Assembly: GCA_004764695.1 (NCBI GenBank)
Contig: SMSO01000034.1
Location: forward strand, 327,501-391,500
Origin: Schizochytrium sp. TIO01
Lineage: Eukaryota > Sar > Bigyra > Thraustochytrida > Thraustochytriidae
Direction: 5' to 3'
DNA: 64,000 bases
Below, piece by piece: positions 63,801 through 64,000 of this stretch. Below the pieces are notes generated by a model. That model saw only the letters and a list, made by a program, of their open reading frames with translations. It was not told the origin of the DNA and did not search any database. How positions within the stretch are numbered: position 1 is the stretch's first letter; the number at the start of each line of letters is the position of its first letter. A program made the position numbers and the translations under genes.

Positions 63801-64000
63801 GCCTCGCTGCCAGTCCGACAGGTGGGTCGAGAAGTGGGTTCTCAGACCTTTAAAAGCTCGGGGTCCTTGTTACTTTCGCAAAGACAACTCGTTCCTAAGC
63901 GTGCCCTTTTCAGAAGGTCCTTGCTCCAAAGCTTAAAGCTGCGATTGGGATTTGATTCGCACTGAAGAATCGAAGTCGAAATTACGTAATCATAGGAACT
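63801..64000. other. Upstream flank of the acyl-CoA dehydrogenase gene
   Basis: Short right-edge segment, probably the promoter of the minus-strand gene. No element can be assigned. Confidence 0.3.

Overview
This is nuclear DNA of a protist eukaryote. Genes are long single open frames with no obvious introns, spacers are about 1-4 kb, microsatellites and homopolymer runs are common, and the products are eukaryotic (CaM-kinase with EF-hands, NHE exchanger, actin-related protein, PH/J-domain coiled coil, NDUFAF7-type methyltransferase). Gene-dense single-exon organisation together with the TIR, EGF-like and kinase/RBR families suggests a stramenopile, most likely a labyrinthulomycete (thraustochytrid). 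That placement is inference from style, not from a database match.

Left half (1-31 kb), AT-rich and rapidly evolving. It opens with a von Willebrand A (vWA) protein whose frame runs off the window edge. Two decayed relatives of that gene follow (about 2.5-3.7 kb and 10.2-11.5 kb), and they bracket a large minus-strand TIR-NACHT-WD40 receptor-like gene. From 13.8 to 23.8 kb there is a head-to-tail array of five paralogous membrane proteins. Each has an extracellular EGF-like module with invariant cysteine spacing followed by seven predicted membrane helices. At 25-27.5 kb on the minus strand lies an unusual tandem actin-fold protein whose second actin domain appears circularly permuted. A degenerate kinase/RING-IBR gene ends this part.

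Right half (31-64 kb), GC-richer genes and mostly housekeeping. In order: an extended short-chain reductase (+), a CaM-kinase/EF-hand kinase (+), an NDUFAF7/MidA methyltransferase (+) converging on a GST-like plus double YbaK/ProRS-associated protein (-), a zinc alcohol dehydrogenase (+), a Na+/H+ exchanger (+), a giant coiled-coil/PH/J-domain protein (-) and an AidB-like acyl-CoA dehydrogenase (-). The spacers hold many simple repeats, including a 235-bp TGTCT pentamer array that leaves several frames open on both strands.

The genes do not form one pathway. The most interesting unit is the EGF-7TM array, which looks like a lineage-specific cell-surface receptor family. It sits near a TIR-NACHT-WD40 gene in what looks like an accessory, birth-and-death compartment. 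The tandem/permuted actin protein and the GST-YbaK-YbaK protein are the other architectures that stand out. Several frames begin at TTG or GTG; in those cases the first in-frame ATG was taken as the start and this is stated.
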